Positions 11,640-21,402 of a DNA stretch of 64,000 nucleotides are shown in pieces. How positions within the stretch are numbered: position 1 is the stretch's first letter; each line of letters starts with the position of its first letter. The stretch spans positions 130,008,274 through 130,072,273 of the forward strand of contig CM037877.1 in assembly GCA_021292165.1 (NCBI GenBank), in the 5' to 3' direction. The notes under the pieces were generated by a model, which ran no database searches, was not told where the DNA came from, and saw only the letters and a list, made by a program, of their open reading frames with translations. This stretch comes from Shinisaurus crocodilurus (Eukaryota; Chordata; Lepidosauria; Squamata; Shinisauridae). The position numbers and the translations under genes are program-made.

Positions 11640-12105
11640 ATTTATAATCATGGTTTTGAAACTTTTCACCTTCAAGGAAAATGTTCCCTATTCACTCTTC
11701 TGCAGAAGATTCAGGGGCATGTTCTCAGCTGGGGGCAGGCAGAAGGTAGATTGGGGTCTACTGGTAGATCTCTGGGTGATTTGCAGTAGATCTTCAAGGG
11801 TTTCCAAATCCCAATACTTTAACAAGAGGAAGTAAAAGTTGGAATCCCTGATCTCTGGTAATTCAGAAGCAAGTTTTAATATATATCCAGGGTATATAGG
11901 GGGTGCAGTAGATAATTGACTTTGCCCCCGAGACACCATTTTGTGTGGCTGGTCAGTAGACCTCAGTGCTCTAGCAAAAAACTAAATAAATTCTGCAAGC
12001 CTGAAGTCTGCTCACCTCTGTTCTAAGAGGCACACTTGGTTTATTCAGAGCACTGACAAGGTTTATTTAGCCTTACTGCCACCCAGATTGAATTATGCCC
12101 TAGAA
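11640..12105. other. Unassigned, probably old transposon debris
   Basis: Includes GATCTCTGGGTGATTTGCAG-like phrases near 11760-11790 and ends in CTGCTCACCTCTG near 12010, which resemble decayed hAT material, but no paired ends were found. Confidence 0.3.
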
Positions 12106-12413
12106 CAGGGGTGGGCAACTTTGGGGGATCCTGGGGCCACTTTCCACCCCCCCAACCTGCCCCATTGGCCACACTCCTGCTGCTGCTGCTGCCGCCACCA
12201 CCACATTGCCAAATTTGGGGGCACAGAGGCAGCAACCCCACCCCACCTTCCATGGTTTGCTGCCAAAATTTGGTGGCAAACCACTGCTTGACCTTTCTAA
12301 GGCTCCATAGAGATTTGCCACCACATTTATGCAGAAAACCGCCGGGTTTATTTGCCACTGCCACACTGCCAAATACCACATGCAGCCCATCGGCCACTTG
12401 TTGCCCACCTCTG
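12106..12413. mobile_element. hAT MITE with perfect target duplication
   Basis: Ends CAGGGGTGGGCAACTT and (minus strand) CAGAGGTGGGCAACAAG. Flanked by CCCTAGAA at 12098-12105 and 12414-12421, a perfect 8-bp duplication. The 308-bp interior contains a short (TGC)n/(CCA)n stretch and no transposase. Confidence 0.9.
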
Positions 12414-13142
12414 CCCTAGAATATATCCAATGTCTCCTACAGCCACTGCACCTTGCAAAAAAAGTTCAGTAATGCCGTCTTCCCCGCCATTTCCCCACCA
12501 TTTCTGACCTTTACTTTGAGAACCACAGACAAGCAACTGGGGAACGCCATGGTTCCTCAAAACACAGTTTGAACACTGCTGTTTTAAATATTTTAAAATA
12601 TTGTTTCAGGCTCTCCACTTCCCTGAGCAATAGGAAGTTTCAGACAAAATCTATTACAGGGTCAGTTTCCTTGCTGGGAAAGAGTACTAGCAATTCATTG
12701 CATTTTTGTAACATCTGTTAATTTACAAGCTGTGTACAGAGGAAACAGACAGCACTAATCTGTAAGGCAGCATCAATTCCTCAAAATTTCTTTTTGACAT
12801 GTTCCCTGTGAGGCTTCCCACACACCCCTAGGGATTTTTACACCCCATATTTCAAAACCCTGCCCAAGGCAGAGGTAATCATCCCCCAGTGGACCTGCAT
12901 TCTCCCTGACTGAGATGACACAATATTCCTAACTGAAAGACTGATCTTACCCAGGGCCCAACTTTCCAGTGATAAAATGACAGAATTGCCTGTGTGGTCA
13001 GTGACCCCACATGCTGAAACATTGCAAGCTGCTTTTCTTCAGTGAAGCAGCAGCATAGTAAACTAAAAGTAAACTCTGCCTCTGCGTTCAGACAAGCCCT
13101 AGTTGTGGCATCAGTTCCGCCCAATCGACCCAATTAACTTAC
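12414..13142. other. PDE4DIP intron, unassigned
   Basis: Sequence 3' (minus strand) of the CM1 exon. Contains no recognised repeat or further exon. The next PDE4DIP coding sequence, expected to continue with the coiled coil, was not found left of here. Confidence 0.45.
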
Positions 13143-13283
13143 CCGTCTGTAGATATCTTCCCTGCTGGCTTCATACTTCTGCTGTATGCGCTCCTCCAAG
13201 AAGTAGATGCGCAGCTTGAGGCTGAAGTTCTCTTTCTTCAAGTCATTGAGGTGCTGAGACAAAGTACGATATCCATTAGACAT
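13143..13283 (-). CDS. PDE4DIP: Myomegalin CM1 exon, with alternative start
   Basis: The 111-bp exon 13143-13253 encodes 37 residues starting HLNDLKKENFSLKLRIYFLE and ending in DIYRR. This is the CM1 (centrosomin N-terminal) motif of myomegalin, which recruits gamma-tubulin ring complexes at centrosome and Golgi. On the minus strand it has a CTCAG acceptor and a GTAAG donor (13142-13138), both phase 0. The paralogue CDK5RAP2 differs at these residues, so PDE4DIP is preferred. Just 5' of the acceptor, in frame, an ATG at 13283 gives MSNGYRTLSQ, the known human reference N terminus. The segment therefore serves both as an internal exon (joined to 22582-22811) and as a first coding exon. An in-frame ATG further upstream (13316) is less likely to be the start. 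Confidence 0.92.
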
Positions 13284-13507
13284 GGCTGAGGATCCATGGG
13301 GTGGAAGTCTTCTCACACCCCTTTCATTCCAGTAACATGGTGAAGCTGAGCAAGGAAGGGAAGCCCAGCAAAACGGCTACAGTGGCACAGCCTGGGAGGC
13401 CTACAGAGACATGGGAATGAACTCAATGTTTTGGGCGTCAGCTGCCCTGTGGATCTGCAGTCGCTGCTCAGCTCAGGGACAGAGTACGGCTCGCTTTCTT
13501 TTTTTAC

Positions 13508-13546
13508 CTCCAGGAGGTATTTGAAGAATCCTTGGCAGAGGCTCAT
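13508..13546 (-). CDS. Candidate alternative first coding exon of PDE4DIP
   Basis: On the minus strand an ATG at 13546 encodes MSLCQGFFKYLLE and is followed by a GTAAAAAAAG donor (from 13507). The donor is phase 0, compatible with the CM1 exon acceptor only about 255 bp downstream. No homologue is recalled, and the donor is not a strong consensus. It could instead be 5' untranslated sequence of the MSNGYRTLSQ transcript, or chance. Confidence 0.3.
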
Positions 13547-14095
13547 CCTACATGAGCGCACATGCGCAAGTGGTGTCATCTGAGCTGGGCTGAGGAGAGC
13601 TCTGTAGTTCCACTGTCACCTCACAGTCGCCCCTCGCCAACTGCTGGAGATTAGCAGCTCTGAGGGGAACAGGATTAATTTGGCAGCCGACCTCACTGAA
13701 GAGGGACAGGGAGAGATTGTGACTGGGCCAGGTGTGGGGTGAGTAATATGATCAAGGCACAGCGTGACAGGGGAAGGAGAGAATGGGAAGGACCCTCAAA
13801 TTCCACTAGGGATCTGGTTTCACTACATAATCCTGCACCTTGGGGGAAGGAAGTGCTGAGTTCTGAAAAGCCAGTAAGTTCCAGAGTATCCCAGGCTCCT
13901 GCTCTGGCCCACCAAGTTCTGCTCTGGCTCCACCCTTGAACCACTAGGCTGAGGTTCTGCCCTGATCCCATCTGGTGCAGGGGGTAGAATATTTTAAATT
14001 AAAAAATGGGCAACCCTACTGACCTCACAAGTTCAGGGTTTAAACATAAACAGGGAGAATCAAGGAAAGTAACAATCCAGAGTACTTATTCAGAT
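13547..14095. other. Possible internal promoter region of PDE4DIP, unassigned
   Basis: Lies directly upstream (minus strand) of the alternative first exon. No TATA box or CpG island is evident and no repeat was recognised. Promoter function is inferred only from position. Confidence 0.3.
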
Positions 14096-14490
14096 CAGGG
14101 GTGTAAACTCCGGGGGGGCAGCAGGGCTCAACCCCCCCCCCCGGATTTCCCAGAATTGGCAAAGGCCCCTCCAGGCAACCAGCTGTTTAGCCCCATGCAG
14201 GGCCGGATTAAGAGCATTATGGGCCTGGTGCTGAGGATTTTGGTGGGCCTTTTTATGGAAATAAATAAAATGAAGACGCAATTTTATATTAAAACAAATT
14301 AAATATTTTACTTACCATTAAAGTGCCAAAACAGAAACATATTGAAAATATTTCTTCTTTTGTAAACAATAAGCTTGTTAACTCAATAAAACCGTTCATC
14401 ACATATCGTTGATGATAAGTACCTCCACGTTTTTTAACCTCTAGGGCAGTCTTCCCCAACCGGGGCCCTTCCAAATGTTTGGGGCCCCAG

Positions 14491-14636
14491 CTCCCATCTT
14501 CCCCAGCCACTGGCCATGCTGCCTGAGGCAAATGAGAACTGTAGTCCAAAATATCCAAGAGGGATATTTGGTGAACTCTGTTCTCTGGGGTTTTTCAAAA
14601 TAAAACTTAAAATGCCACACAATTCCCCATGAAAGC
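14491..14636 (+). repeat. Direct repeat, copy 1
   Basis: This ~140-bp stretch recurs practically unchanged at 18574-18715. Its left part is a half copy of the foldback MITE family (CCAGCCACTGGCCATGCTG, then GAGAACTGTAGTCCAAAA). Copy 1 runs straight into the second hAT left end at 14637; copy 2 continues into GCACGTGCACAC and a CA microsatellite. Confidence 0.92.
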
Positions 14637-14699
14637 CAGGGCCGGATTAACATAGGGGCTATTGGAGCGGAAGCTCCAGGCCCTGTGCCAGAAAATAGG

Positions 14700-15560
14700 C
14701 CCACAATATAGGGACGCGCGGCGCCCGGGAAATTTCTTTACATGCCCTCCACTCTCCCTCCCTCAAGTTCAGCTGGGAACCGGAGATGTCGTCATAATAT
14801 CATCGAGTCTATGTCCCCTCGGGGAGGGGGGGGGTGACCGACCCGCATCTTCGCCTGGCCCGGTCTCCGAGCGTCCTGGTTTTGCGCACGCTCGGTTAGG
14901 CGCGCCGGATTACTAATTTTGGCGCTTTTTGTTTGGAGGAGAAGACGCCGTGTTTGTCGTTTGTCTAAGGGCGGGTGACGTCGCGGTGCCGTGCACGGTT
15001 TTCAGGGGTGAGATTCGGAGCTCGGATTCGGCTTGCAGCGCTTCTACGGGGTGCTTGGTTAGATTCCTGTCTTGCTATAATGTAGCCTTCCTCAATCTGG
15101 TGCCCTCCAGCGTGTTGGACTACAACTCCCAGCATACCCCCGCCAGCTCTGTTGACGGGAATGCTGGGAGCACACGCGCGTCCGCGTGCACTTTGCACAG
15201 CTGGAAGGCTGCTATGTGTGCGGGTGCGCGCGCGCGCGCACGCACTTCAGCGTGCCCGCGCCTTCCTCTTATGTCTACAGGTAGCAGCACAGCAGCAAAG
15301 GAGGGGGGGGAGGCAACTCAACTGCAGGAGCCTTTTGCTTGGATTTGGAAGCGATTGATGCTCACTTTGTGCACACGGATCGGATGTATAGCTCAGGAAA
15401 GTTTCCCGGTCCGCCTGCTTCTGTCTCCCTTGGCCAGTGTGTGTTTCTTTTTCTGCATCCCCTTTTCTCCCCTTCCTCCCTTCCTTAAAAAAAAATATAT
15501 ATATCACGCTGGGAATTCTGTGCGTGCGTGCGTGCGTGTGTGATTTCCGCCCCTTGCAAA
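14700..15560. promoter_or_regulatory. CpG-rich block inside the hAT composite
   Basis: Rich in CpG compared with the surrounding sequence, with GCGCGCGC and (GCGT)n runs at about 15220-15240 and 15520-15540. A foldback MITE remnant (CTACAACTCCCAGCATACCC) sits at about 15087-15170. It lies just inside the 14637 left end of the hAT element and may be its 5' promoter region, or a host CpG island trapped between the two halves. No first exon could be tied to it. Confidence 0.45.
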
Positions 15561-16066
15561 CGACCCCCCCTCATTTAAAAAGAATTAATTTTCCTTCCGA
15601 CTAGGAAACCCGTGGATACGTTTGGCTTGCCAAGTTTGGAGCGAGACATGTCTTCTGAAATTTCTCTCTCCTGCTCCTTTTTTTTTTTTTTTTTTGGCGG
15701 CGGGGTGGGGGGGGCGTTATATCTACCACACAGCAACCCCTTCTGTACGTAGAGACACAGAATTCGATTTTCTTTCCTCCCCCCCTCCTCTTTCCGCCGA
15801 ATTCTCTTTAACCCCCCTGCCTCCGCCATAGGATTGCACCCTTAAAAACTTAACACGTTTATTATTGCATAGGCGTTTATGGACTAGAGTCCGCTGCATC
15901 CGATGCATGAAGTGTCATCCCCAGTTGGCCACTACATGGGTGCAGAGGGAGGGGGGGAATGGTAAAAGGTGGGATTAGGTAGCAATAAAATATAAAAATC
16001 GTCTGGATTTACAGGGCAGTACAAAGGCTGCAATGCTCAAGTTTACCAAGTACTTGGGTGCTCTCT

Positions 16067-16205
16067 AGGGCTACAATCCTATACACGCTTACCTGCTGTG
16101 AGTAAGTCCCATTTAACTCAATAGGACTTCTGAGTAGACATGAATAAATCCCAGTCAATTTAATTGGACTTAATTCTAGGTAAGCATGCATAGGATTGCA
16201 GCTAT
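16067..16205. mobile_element. Palindromic MITE (GCAATCCTATRC family)
   Basis: Left GGCTACAATCCTATACACG and right GCATGCATAGGATTGCAGC are inverted repeats. The interior is the phrase GTAAGTCCCATTTAACTC and its complement. Decayed relatives occur near 25650-25745, 45180-45270 and 46755-46845. A clear target duplication was not seen. Confidence 0.65.
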
Positions 16206-16374
16206 GGAGTCCAGTCCTAAGCATCCTTACGCAAAAGTGCATTAAGTTTTCCCAGAGTTGCTTTTAAGTAAATGTGTATAGGATAGCACGCCTTAGCTAC
16301 CACCCTTCACTCCCTTTTTCTCCCCTGTAATGTCAGTGTGTCTATGGGGCATAATTTGACTCTGCTCCATAACC

Positions 16375-17010
16375 TTGCTCAGCCCACAAGCGCCTGTTAT
16401 TTATTAACATTATTTATAGGCCTTCCCATAACAAAAAAAGTTATCTGGTGACTCACAAAATAAAAAGAAAAATATACAGCAATATACTAAAAACAGAATA
16501 GGATAAAATGTGCCATTAAAACTACATAGGATAATATCAGGAACAAAACAAGCAGCAAAACCAAGACAGTTAAAAGTTACAACTAGATTTAAAAAAGTCG
16601 GGGGGGGGTTATTTAATTTATTTAGGGTGCAATCCTATGCACGTTTAGACAGAAAAAAAGTCCTACAATTCCCAGCATGCCCCAGCCAGCAGGCCTAACT
16701 GGAGGGATGCTCCGAGTTCTAGGATTTTTTTCTGTCTAAATATGCATGGGATTGTGCCCTTATTTAAATAATTTATATCCCGCCTTTCCACTTACCAAAG
16801 TAGTGCTCAAGGTGGCTAAAACATTCAAATACAATAATCAACAAAGGCCAAACCAACAGAAACAGCATAACAGATAATTGAAAGAATCAATTTAAAATAC
16901 TCCCATGGTGTCTTAGAGGGTAAAGTAATAAAAACAAATACAATAAAACTCCATATAACGCAATACAAAATTGAATTCAGACTCATACATATATCCAAAT
17001 CACATTGGCA
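16375..17010 (-). mobile_element. L2-type 3' UTR fragment
   Basis: A-rich, minus-strand L2-like tail sequence (TTATTTATTAACATTATTTA at the left, ATCCCGCCTTTCCACTTACC near 16777). It is interrupted by the MITE at 16625-16759. Assignment rests on general resemblance. Confidence 0.45.
16625..16759. mobile_element. MITE with 7-bp target duplication
   Basis: Ends GGGTGCAATCCTATGCACG and, minus strand, GGGCACAATCCCATGCATA, followed inward by TTTAGACAGAAAAAAAG and its complement. Flanks TTATTTA at 16618-16624 and 16760-16766 are a perfect 7-bp duplication. A sister copy is at 63490-63592. Confidence 0.85.
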
Positions 17011-17389
17011 CAGTTACATCAAGAATTAGCTTTGTTGTACTGATGTATATCTAAAACTGATCACAGACTACAGCTAAAATCTCCCAACCTTCCCAGGTAC
17101 ATATCCCCACTTTTGGATGTGGTCAGGAGAGGTATGTGGTCCCCTTCCCTATTCCCCTCTGTTAAGTCACTACCAGAACTGGAAAAGGATATTGTGGAAG
17201 GACTGCACTCTCAGAGTTCTCACATTTGCATGTGAGAGAGAGCTCTCTGGAAATAGCCTTTTGCTGCCACTACCTCTTGCTAGAGTGCTATGCTAACATG
17301 CCCAATGAAACAACAGTCACATTCACACAACATGACAACCCACGCTGCAAATAAGCTATGCAGGGTGGGTTGTTCATGGAATTGACCAA

Positions 17390-17914
17390 TTGACAGAATC
17401 ACTGAGGCACAGGCAAGCAGCATACAATATAATTCAAGAAAGATTTGGATTTCTATCAGAAATATGCACTCTAGCAGCCGATAGTCTACGTTCCAGAGCC
17501 ACTACACTAGTGTCAAAATATCCTGAAGATCTTGAACCCCTGTTTGCAGACGAAATTGTACAGTTTTCATCTATTTTCAAAATGTACCAATCTTCCACTG
17601 CAAATCAAGACATTCATGGGAGTCAAGAAACACAAATGTACAAGTTTATGATTGCACAATCTCTAGTCGGTGCATTTCCAAATACATTTGTGACCCTCCG
17701 CATGTATTTGTGTTTAATGGTCAGCAACTGCAGTGGTGAGCGTTCATTTTCAGCATTAAAATGTGTGAAAAATGAACTAAGGTCTTCCATGGGTCAGGAG
17801 CGTTTAAATGCGCTCTCTCTGTTGTGCATTGAAAATGGTTTGCTGAACGAGCTTAATCTTGATTCTACAATTGAGGAATTTGCAAGTAAAAAAGCAAGAA
17901 AAGTTAATGTGTAA
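17390..17914 (+). pseudogene. hAT transposase C-terminal remnant (ZMYM1-like)
   Basis: A 174-codon frame ends at TAA 17912. Its second half carries a hAT dimerisation domain: FPNTFVTLRMYL, then CSGERSFSALKCVKNELRSS, then RLNALSLLCIEN, ending in a FASKKARKVNV tail. This arrangement is found in transposases of the group that also gave rise to vertebrate ZMYM1-like proteins. In intact enzymes the domain pairs monomers and completes the RNase H-like core; the DNA-binding zinc finger and most catalytic sequence are missing upstream. It lies inside the hAT composite, so it is probably a leftover of the parent autonomous element. No stop interrupts this part. Confidence 0.82.
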
Positions 17915-18069
17915 TTTTATTTTAATCTACCAGCTTGATTCATTTAGTTTAAATGCAGGTTAGAGTTCAGTGAATAACCTGTTTGTGTGTTTAAAACTAG
18001 TGGTTGCTATTTATTTCAAGAGTTACTCTCTGCACCATAATCATAACGCAGGCTGTATTGATTATGATG

Positions 18070-18070
18070 C

Positions 18071-18102
<32 letters not shown>
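18070..18102. repeat. (AAT)n microsatellite
   Basis: About 11 AAT units, 3' of the transposase remnant. Confidence 0.95.
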
Positions 18103-18104
<2 letters not shown>

Positions 18105-18261
18105 TAAGGAACAAATTTTTATGAGCCAAACATTATACACTTATATTTAATGTTAGGGCATTCCAGCAGTGGGCCATGTGCACAAATATTTAATTTTACA
18201 CAAAAGGTCTCATATTTTTTAAACACAAAATACACCAGTATATGCCTAATCCCCATGAAAG

Positions 18262-18433
18262 CGCACGTGCACACACACACACACACCACACACAGTATTA
18301 GCCAACGCACACACACACACACCGTGCACACACACACACGTGCACCACACACACAGAGAACTCTGTTCTCTGGGGGTTTTCAAAATAAAAACTTAAAATG
18401 CCACAACAATTCCCCATGAAAGCGCACGTGCAC

Positions 18434-18464
<31 letters not shown>

Positions 18465-18722
18465 AGCCAAGCAGGTGACATTTTGCAGGCGGCAGGAGGA
18501 TCAACACCCCCAAAAGGCAGACACATTCACATAAATAGAACATTCACAACACCCATTTTTAAATAACATAAACCCATCTTCCCCAGCCACTGGCCATGCT
18601 GCCTGAGGCAAATGAGAACTGTAGTCCAAAATATCCAAGAGGGATATTTGGTGAACTCTGTTCTCTGGGGTTTTTCAAAATAAAACTTAAAATGCCACAC
18701 AATTCCCCATGAAAGCGCACGT

Positions 18723-18762
<40 letters not shown>
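18262..18762. repeat. CA microsatellite cluster with a duplicated spacer
   Basis: (CA)n runs at about 18268-18353, 18432-18460 and 18725-18760 are each preceded by CCCCATGAAAGCGCACGTGC. The later two are also each preceded by CTCTGTTCTCTGGGG-type sequence and followed by AGTATTAGCCAAGCAGGTGA. This is a short tandem duplication that includes the microsatellite. Confidence 0.88.
18574..18715 (+). repeat. Direct repeat, copy 2
   Basis: Practically identical to 14491-14636, 4.1 kb away in the same orientation. Here the segment lies between two CA microsatellite units. Confidence 0.92.
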
Positions 18763-18764
<2 letters not shown>

Positions 18765-19581
18765 AGCCAAGCAGGTGACATTTTGCAGGCGGCAGGAGGA
18801 TCAACACCCCCAAAAGGCAGACACCCACACCCACAAACACACAGCCCTTACGTTCAGTTTGGCTCACAAAAGAGGGAAAGCCCTTTTACAGAAAAGAAGG
18901 AGAAGGAGAAGGAGAACTTGAAGAATTTCCCCCAAATTATTTATTTAAAAAAAAAAAAAGCAGCCACAAAAAAAAGCCAGGAAGCTTTGCTTGACCAAGA
19001 ATAATTGTGTTGTTCTTGTTGCTTTTTTTGTTGTTGTTGTTAAACTAGCATTTGAACAATTGAGCTGCGAATCAGAAAGATCTTTTGCTCGAGACTGGAG
19101 AGAGAGGTCCCTTCTAAATCTGAATATTACAGACCCTAGCAAGCCCCCCATGTGCTAGACGTTCTCACAAAGAAATGTAGTAACAGTGATTGAAATGCAA
19201 AGATACTGAAATGCTAATTTGAGAACAACAGTTCTTGCTAGGTCTTGCCTCAAGCCTGTAATGCAGATGTGCTTAGAACACCTTTCTAATCTTGAAAAAA
19301 TCATTAATTATGCTGAATGATAACGATCAGAGCTAGTCTCTGAAGGGGGAAAAATCGCCCGTGTGTCCCTATAATTGCGGGCCGATTGTCTGTTAAGGGC
19401 CTGGAGCGACCGCTCCCACAGCCCCTATCTTAATCCGGCCCTGGCCCCATGCCCCCTCTGGGAAATTGAGAAGTCTACGCCCGATTCAGATACCATATCA
19501 TCATCTCTGACTTCCGTGATGTCACCAAGACTTGTATTTCTTGGCCTGAGTCTCATCTCGTATATGAGATCATAGAATCAT

Positions 19582-21402
19582 GATGCACGGGGCTTTTTTA
19601 AGGCCACAAGGGCCATTTATGGACCAAAAACCTATGGTACAAACCCTTTACAATCAAAAGATGGCACCAAACTCTTAAAAGACAAAGAGTCTATTGCACT
19701 GCGTTGGAAAGAGCATTATTATGACCTTTTAAATCGTAAATCTAAGGTGGATAATGAGATTTTTTCGCAAATCCCACAAAAACAAATTAAAGAGGAACTT
19801 GCAATACTCCCCACTTTGGATGAAGTAAAAAAAGCCATTAATCAAATGAAGAACAACAAAGCTAGTGGACCAGATGGGATTCCTGCTGAAATCTTTAAAG
19901 AAGGGGGCCCCGAACTTGTACAACATCTTCATAAACTCATCGAAAAAATCTGGATAAGAGAAGAGATCCCAGAAGACTTCAGGGATGCCATAATTATCAC
20001 CCTCTTTAAGAAGGGTGATAGAACAGACTGTGGAAACTATCGGGGCATTTCTCTCTTAGCAACCGCAGGTAAAATATTTGCTAGGATTCTCGCAAACCGT
20101 CTTCTATCTATTTCAGAAGAGATCCTCCCTGAAACTCAATATGGTTTCCGCCCCTCTAGAGGGACAGTAGACATGATTTTTACTGCACGTCAGCTCCAAG
20201 AAAAATGCCGGGAGCAAAATCAACCCCTTTATATGGCATTTATCGATTTGGCTAAGGCCTTTGATACTGTAGACCGTACAGCTCTTTGGACTATCCTTAT
20301 GAAAATGGGATGCCCCAATAAATTTGTGAATATCTTGCGACTTCTCCATGACAACATGACGGCAACGGTTTTGGACAACAACGGCTCTCATGGTGCTCCA
20401 TTTAAAGTGGGATCAGGTGTTAAACAGGGATGTGTTATCACCCCAACATTATTTGCCATTTTCATCGCCATGGTTTTACATCTTGTCAAGGGGAAACTTC
20501 CCACTGGTGTGGGAATTATATATCGAACAGATGGAAAGCTTTTTAATCTCAGCAGACTGAAAGCAAAAAGTAAGGTAATTACAACCTCCGTTGTGGAACT
20601 TCAGTATGCTGATGATAATGTGGTCTCTGCACATTCAGAGGATGATCTCCAAACTATCCTAAATGCTTTTGCAGAAGCATACGAAAAACTTGGTCTCTCA
20701 CTTAACATCAAAAAAACCAAAGTGCTTCATCAGCAAGTGCAAGCTAACCCTTTGGTGATGCCATCTATCCAGCTTGGCGGGACAATACTGGAAAATGTCG
20801 ATCATTTTCTCTATCTTGGCAGCTATCTTTCTGTTACAGTTAACATCGACAGTGAAATCCAGCATCGTTTGAGCTCCGCAAGTGCCGCATTTTCTCGAAT
20901 GAAACATAGAGTGTTTGAGGATCGGGATATTTGTAAGAAGACCAAAACACTGGTTTATGAAGCCATTGTATTACCAACTTTATTGTATGCCTGCGAAACA
21001 TGGACTATCTATAAACGTCACTTCCACCTCCTTGAAAGGTTTCATCAACGTTGCCTCCGGAAAATCCTGCGAATTACTTGGGAAGATAGACGAACAAATG
21101 TCAGTGTACTGGAAGAAGCAAAGACTACTAGCATTGAAAAAATGATCCTTCAACGCCAACTTCAGTGGACCGGTCATGTTGTTCGAATGCCTGACTGCCG
21201 TCTTCCAAAGCAGTTACTTTACTCCCAACTCAAGGATGGAAAGCGGAATATCGGTGGTCAATATAAGAGGTTTAAAGATGTTCATAAGGCTAATCTAAAA
21301 AAATGCAATATAAACATCGAAAACTGGGAAGCTCTGGCCCATGAACGATCTAAATGGAGGTTGGCCTTTCACAAAGGTTCCATGGACTTTGAAGAAGCCT
21401 GA
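19582..21402 (+). CDS. LINE reverse transcriptase (ORF2 C-terminal part, nearly intact)
   Basis: The frame is open from the first base of the element to a TGA at 21400-21402, about 606 codons. Reverse transcriptase blocks occur in order: NNKASGPDGIPAEI, then NYRGISLLATAGKIFARIL, then GFRPSRGTVDMIF, then FIDLAKAFDTVDR (first catalytic Asp), then GVKQGCVITPTLFAI, then the catalytic box QYADDN, then YLGSYL. A C-terminal segment has LPTLLYACETW and a WTGHVVRM block. The enzyme would copy its own RNA at nicked target DNA in the nucleus. Missing: the N-terminal APE endonuclease, lost by 5' truncation. The TGA falls where the copy at 49.9 kb has CGA, so it is probably a CpG-decay nonsense mutation. 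Downstream the same frame runs into a C2H2 finger. Confidence 0.88.
   Translation, partial: DARGFFKATRAIYGPKTYGTNPLQSKDGTKLLKDKESIALRWKEHYYDLLNRKSKVDNEIFSQIPQKQIKEELAILPTLDEVKKAINQMKNNKASGPDGIPAEIFKEGGPELVQHLHKLIEKIWIREEIPEDFRDAIIITLFKKGDRTDCGNYRGISLLATAGKIFARILANRLLSISEEILPETQYGFRPSRGTVDMIFTARQLQEKCREQNQPLYMAFIDLAKAFDTVDRTALWTILMKMGCPNKFVNILRLLHDNMTATVLDNNGSHGAPFKVGSGVKQGCVITPTLFAIFIAMVLHLVKGKLPTGVGIIYRTDGKLFNLSRLKAKSKVITTSVVELQYADDNVVSAHSEDDLQTILNAFAEAYEKLGLSLNIKKTKVLHQQVQANPLVMPSIQLGGTILENVDHFLYLGSYLSVTVNIDSEIQHRLSSASAAFSRMKHRVFEDRDICKKTKTLVYEAIVLPTLLYACETWTIYKRHFHLLERFHQRCLRKILRITWEDRRTNVSVLEEAKTTSIEKMILQRQLQWTGHVVRMPDCRLPKQLLYSQLKDGKRNIGGQYKRFKDVHKANLKKCNINIENWEALAHERSKWRLAFHKGSMDFEEA

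Larger units (their letters stand above)
14198..19443. mobile_element. Inner hAT composite element
   Basis: Begins CAGGGCCGGATTAAGAG and ends TCTTAATCCGGCCCTG; flanked by GCCCCATG at 14190-14197 and 19444-19451, a perfect 8-bp duplication lying inside the outer MITE. The right end (about 90 bp) matches, in inverted form, not the left end at 14198 but a second left end at 14637 (CAGGGCCGGATTAACATAGG onward). So two related hAT elements have been combined. The interior holds a CpG-rich block, several MITEs, an L2 tail, a transposase remnant, CA microsatellites and a 140-bp direct repeat. Confidence 0.8.
14096..19483. mobile_element. Outer hAT MITE, split by a second hAT composite
   Basis: Ends CAGGGGTGTAAACTCC (14096) and, minus strand, CGGGCGTAGACTTC (from 19483) are inverted repeats. 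Flanks ATTCAGAT at 14088-14095 and 19484-19491 are a perfect 8-bp duplication. Only 14096-14197 and 19452-19483 (about 134 bp) belong to this element. Everything between was inserted later. Confidence 0.88.

Noticed and set aside
12041..12419. Overlapping Gln/Gly-rich frames on both strands
   Set aside because: They are wholly inside the hAT MITE at 12106-12413, with a short (TGC)n run.
13313..13579. 88-residue minus-strand protein upstream of the CM1 exon
   Set aside because: Reading through the likely GTAAAAAAAG donor gives no recognised domain; only the first 13 codons are kept as a weak exon candidate.
14198..14636. A complete separate hAT element ending before 14637
   Set aside because: No right end is present at 14636, and the 8-bp partner of its left flank is at 19444.
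14929..15543. 204-codon plus-strand frame
   Set aside because: It runs through a foldback MITE remnant and GCGC/GT simple repeats, so it is a composition artefact.
18119..18781. Cys/Val-rich frames on the minus strand
   Set aside because: They are translations of CA microsatellites.
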